Source of the DNA: Sycobia sp. Sy_11
Lineage: Eukaryota; Arthropoda; Insecta; Hymenoptera; Epichrysomallidae
Assembly (NCBI GenBank): GCA_018907035.1
Contig: JACCIC010000040.1
Coordinates: forward strand, 940,001-1,004,000
Reading direction: 5' to 3'
Length of the DNA stretch: 64,000 nt
In this document: piece after piece, positions 60,504-64,000 of the stretch
Layout of the letters: each line of letters opens with the position of its first letter
Position numbering within the stretch: the first letter of the stretch is position 1
Position numbers and translations under genes: made by a program
The notes under the pieces: generated by a model
Told to the model about the DNA's origin: nothing
The model's input: the letters and a program-made list of their open reading frames with translations, nothing else
Database searches by the model: none

Positions 60504-60949
60504 TACTACATGAAAGGTATGATATCTAACGTTGAAGAATGAAAAACCCATTCAGAAAAAAATTAGTTGTAAGCAGCTGCAACATCCATACTAATTTTAA
60601 AACTATAGATGACATAGATCGCGACCTTGCTTCATTAATCAATTCGGTTAAAATGAAGTCTTGCTATTGACGATATCAATATTTAAATTCATTCCAATTA
60701 TAGCCACGTTTCGGCGTTGCGAAATAAATAAAACATCATAAGAGTGCGAAGTCAAATTTTTTCGACAATGAACAAAAACGACACTTTGATTATCAAATAG
60801 AACTGTATCTCTTCCATTTTTTCATCTAATCTTGGTCTCCCATGCATGTGCACACTTATCTAAAAAGCTCATTGAAATTATTCGCTTTGATCCGCAAAAT
60901 TCGATAACATTGACTGTTTTTTAACATTGACTTAGTCTTCTTCGTAACA
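59571..60949. other. AT-rich non-coding DNA
   Basis: Contains the longest TA array (60433-60495). Nothing coding. Confidence 0.55.
60433..60495. repeat. (TA)n microsatellite
   Basis: About 31 TA units, the longest TA array in the window. Confidence 0.95.
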
Positions 60950-61560
60950 GATTCGCCCGTATAACTTCGGATAAATATATATAATTTCGTTAAAAGTGGT
61001 CCAAACATTCCTTCGAAATTCGCGTGCTCACGTCCCCTTATTTTTGTACAAGAACAATCGCACACGCCGATCATCGAGTCGACTGCAGTTTTTCATATTT
61101 CGACTGGTCGTCGAAAGTACCAATTGTCGTTTCGTACACATTTGTTCGACGATCGGCAAAGCTTTTAACGGTCTCCTCGGAAACGAGCGTGGTATTCCTA
61201 GAATTAGTTCTACATAAGGTTCCCTGATCCGCGATATCTCGCGATTTCTCGAAACATCGAAGAGTCCCCAAGAACAGTATCGGACTTTGTTCTGCCTCGA
61301 TTTCTTCGCACTTTTTTCTTTCGGTCGCAGTGTGAGAAAACGAATTAAGGGATTGATATTTGCTCTCTTTCCTACCGTGGCGAAAAATAATCCGTATATG
61401 AATCACTTTGAAACATTGCGCGGAGCTATTTCAGAGATACGACAGTGTACAAATGCAACGTTAGCTAGATCTAGCAATTCTCTTGGGAGCGATGGGAATA
61501 AGCGCAGACACGTTGTTTGAAAAGTGCACGAGACGATTTATATATGAAACATTCGGATCT
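60950..61560. other. High-complexity segment open on both strands
   Basis: About 600 bases of near-balanced composition, with overlapping open frames of 60-111 residues on both strands. None shows a recognisable domain, and splice signals in useful places were not evident. It may be non-coding DNA under constraint. Confidence 0.25.
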
Positions 61561-61591
61561 GCCACTGTATGTCTCTTGACATTTTATTGGC

Positions 61592-61602
61592 CTCTGCCTC
61601 TC

Positions 61603-61650
<48 letters not shown>

Positions 61651-61653
61651 TCA
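61592..61653. repeat. (CT)n microsatellite
   Basis: CT units with two CCC interruptions. Confidence 0.9.
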
Positions 61654-64000
61654 TTCACTCTCTAGCCCACCTCTATTTCCAATTCCCTTTCGTCGTTCAC
61701 TTTTCAGTTTAAAACAATTGCGAGAGCGATTCGTAACGATCATCGATTATTCTTCTACTGCTCTCTAGAGAATCGCTATATCCTACTGCTACGCTTGGCT
61801 ACGCAACCTGTCTTAAAACACGGATAATTATTTATCTACCCTTGTATATATGTATATATACATTGGATCTAGATATCGGGTTAATTTGATACAGGTTTCA
61901 AGCGCGAAGGTAATATACGGCGTATATATGAGCAAAACTGCCGGGTCCGAAGGGGCGTGCGCGCGGTATATTCCTTTGAAGTGGAAAATTAAGGATGCCC
62001 GTATGTTTTTCTATCTTTTTATATGATTCGCCGTTATTACTTTGCGAATTACGAGTGCGCGGCACCAAATGCGCTTTGACGTTTCGAGGATTAAGGTGTA
62101 ACTCCCCGCGCCCGTCCCATCTTCGTAAATAACTTCGTTATCGAGTAAATACACTTTGAAAAATCACTAAGACGTAAAAGTCGCGAATTTTCTCTATATA
62201 ATTGAAATTGAAATTTTCGAAGTATGTCTATTGAATAAATCTTTGCAGTTGAATAAATATATAATGTTTTTCATTACATCGATGGTACAGGAGAGTGATT
62301 TAAAAATTACTTTGAAGTCATGTACTATTAAAAGCAAATTTCATTATTAGAATTTAAAATAGTTTGATGAAAAACGTAAAATTTATTTAAAATTTAATTC
62401 AGAACTATAAATGCAAGGTTCTTAGCTACTTTTATTCGATATTAATAAATTTATTAAATTGGCACAACTACTTTTTCATTCTACGCAAGATGAATTTGCA
62501 GTTTTTGTATTTACGTTATCATATACTTTTGCGGAATATCTGCCTTTCGTGAATGCATTTGAATAAATCATTATGTTATACGGTATATATAAATGAGTTA
62601 AGAAACTGGAACTTCCTTTTATAAAGACATTTATTATGCTAAAATATATAATATCAATGAAATGTCGACACAAATAAAAACCAAGATTCTCGGCAGTGGA
62701 GTATAAATCAGAGTGAAATACGCGAATTCAGTTTTCCGGAAGAATAACGAAATTCTTCAAATATGCATCGCTGACTCTTATAAGAACGTATAGATTATTT
62801 ATCTTACGTATATATAGAATAAAGAATTATTTTAATCACGTGTTATAAGAATTATTTAATAACACCTCGTATATTTCTTTCATTTTCGTGTATACTATAC
62901 TTTTGAATACCATTTCCCCTGCAGTTGGGCATATATATATATAGTACCTTCATCTGGGGGTAAGTCAAACGATTACGCCCTGCAATCTATTTGCTAATCT
63001 ACGACCGTGTGCACGGCTTGTTTTCAATAGACAGAGTAGAGTCGATTGGGGGTGCCTTTATAATAAGACGCCACCTACCGTTTCTCTGATATTATATGCT
63101 AATATGAGGATTTAGCATTATTGACCTTGAATCTTAATGTTAGATCCAGAAAGGGGGAGAATGTTTCTTGGAAGAGAATTAAACTGTGAACGTAGACTGT
63201 GAACGAAAATTGCAGAGTTGTGTATCCAGCATTGAAAATACACGAATAATTATTAGTTCCCAGCCAATAAGTGTTAAATATAATTTTAAATCATTAAACT
63301 TTTTAATAAATGTTCCATAACGCTTTTTACAAGGAAGCTCGCAAATAATAAACTTCTGATTGGAAATTTTTAAAATAATTTTAACTATAATTTCAGTATA
63401 TAGAATTTCTTTGTAGTTTTTTCAATAGTTTCTAATGCACTAAATAGGTATAAATTAGGCATTATAGATGCCGCTCGAGCTAAGCTACATGTATATAGTT
63501 TACGCACGGTCCGAAAAAGTGTACTTTTTAATACTAAGAACGTAAGTAGGTTTTAATACATATTGATTTAGACGCAAATGTAAATCAGGTCCATAAAAGA
63601 AGGGTGCGAATGAAATTCTGAAATTCTAATCATTATTCTCCTTGCACGTTTTTTAGTGTTGCGGGAACTTTTTTCAAGCGAACAGGCTCAAATTCTCCTT
63701 AGACGCGCATTATATGGATGTTCTTCCGGATATATGAAGTAATGGAGTTCCATTTCTGTTACATCGAAATGAAGCTTATTGATTATAAAAGGGTTGCCCA
63801 ATGTTTTGCTACGGAGCCTACCCTGACAGACTTGAACCAAACGCCGGATTTCGCGTAAAAGCATGGACGATCCGTTAAATATATAGCGGCATCATCTATC
63901 ACCAGTGCCACGCCAGAATTTATTTTTGCTTTTAGCTTACTATCGTCTAGGTAGAACTTACTTCTACGGTACAAAGAAGATGAAGAAAAAAGTTTATTTT
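61654..64000. other. Mixed non-coding DNA to the window end
   Basis: More complex patches at about 61.68-62.15, 62.92-63.2 and 63.66-63.96 kb. A minus frame at 63783-63974 has varied residues (KAKINSGVALVIDDAAIYLT) but no recognised domain or clear splice sites. No gene called. Confidence 0.4.

Noticed and set aside
60996..61520. Overlapping frames on both strands as a gene
   Set aside because: No domain, no splice signals in useful positions, and both strands open; could only be shown by transcripts.
63783..63974. 63-residue minus frame near the window end
   Set aside because: Varied residue content, but no recognised family, and a chance frame of this length is ordinary.

Overview
The window looks like invertebrate, most probably insect, nuclear DNA. 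It is very AT-rich, packed with long (TA)n, (GA)n/(CT)n and (GT)n microsatellites, and its only convincing protein-coding sequence is split into short exons by multi-kilobase GT-AG introns. GC-rich exons inside an AT-rich background, plus scattered CpG-containing islands, fit a hymenopteran best, but that is inference. There is no operon structure, rRNA, intact tRNA, CRISPR array or phage sequence.

The one gene I can support lies on the minus strand between 39506 and 26580. Four internal exons (39506-39250, 33612-33223, 30958-30699, 26691-26580) have good splice sites and join in matching phase (0, 0 and 2) into one 339-residue open segment. It encodes most of an F-BAR (FCH-BAR) membrane-bending domain, then a short proline-containing linker and two coiled-coil stretches. 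The order resembles F-BAR/double-SH3 proteins of the nervous wreck/FCHSD group; srGAP and Fer/Fps F-BAR proteins are alternatives. The 5' exons (start of the FCH helix) and the 3' exons (expected SH3, RhoGAP or kinase part) were not found and are probably outside the window or too small or AT-rich to see.

Layout: 1-26579 lies 3' of the last recognised exon and holds AT-rich DNA, several GC-rich islands (about 4.6-4.9, 7.3-8.6, 10.0-10.5, 13.0-13.4 and 24.0-24.9 kb), a tRNA-derived SINE family in two damaged copies (21391-21567 and 25891-26037), and three weak plus-strand transcript candidates. 26580-39506 is the exon-intron block. 39507-64000 lies 5' of the first recognised exon; it has no convincing exon but many higher-complexity islands (41-45, 46.5-47.3, 51-52.5, 53.5-53.9, 55.6-56.2, 57.6-58.4, 59.1-59.6, 61.0-61.6 and 62.9-63.2 kb), as expected of a long regulatory 5' intron or intergenic region. 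A perfect 26-bp GC palindrome sits at 51734-51759.

I did not find a new biological system. The points most worth a second look are the divergent F-BAR gene, the two-copy SINE with complementary deletions, the palindrome, and the GC islands bordered by GA/CT tracts.
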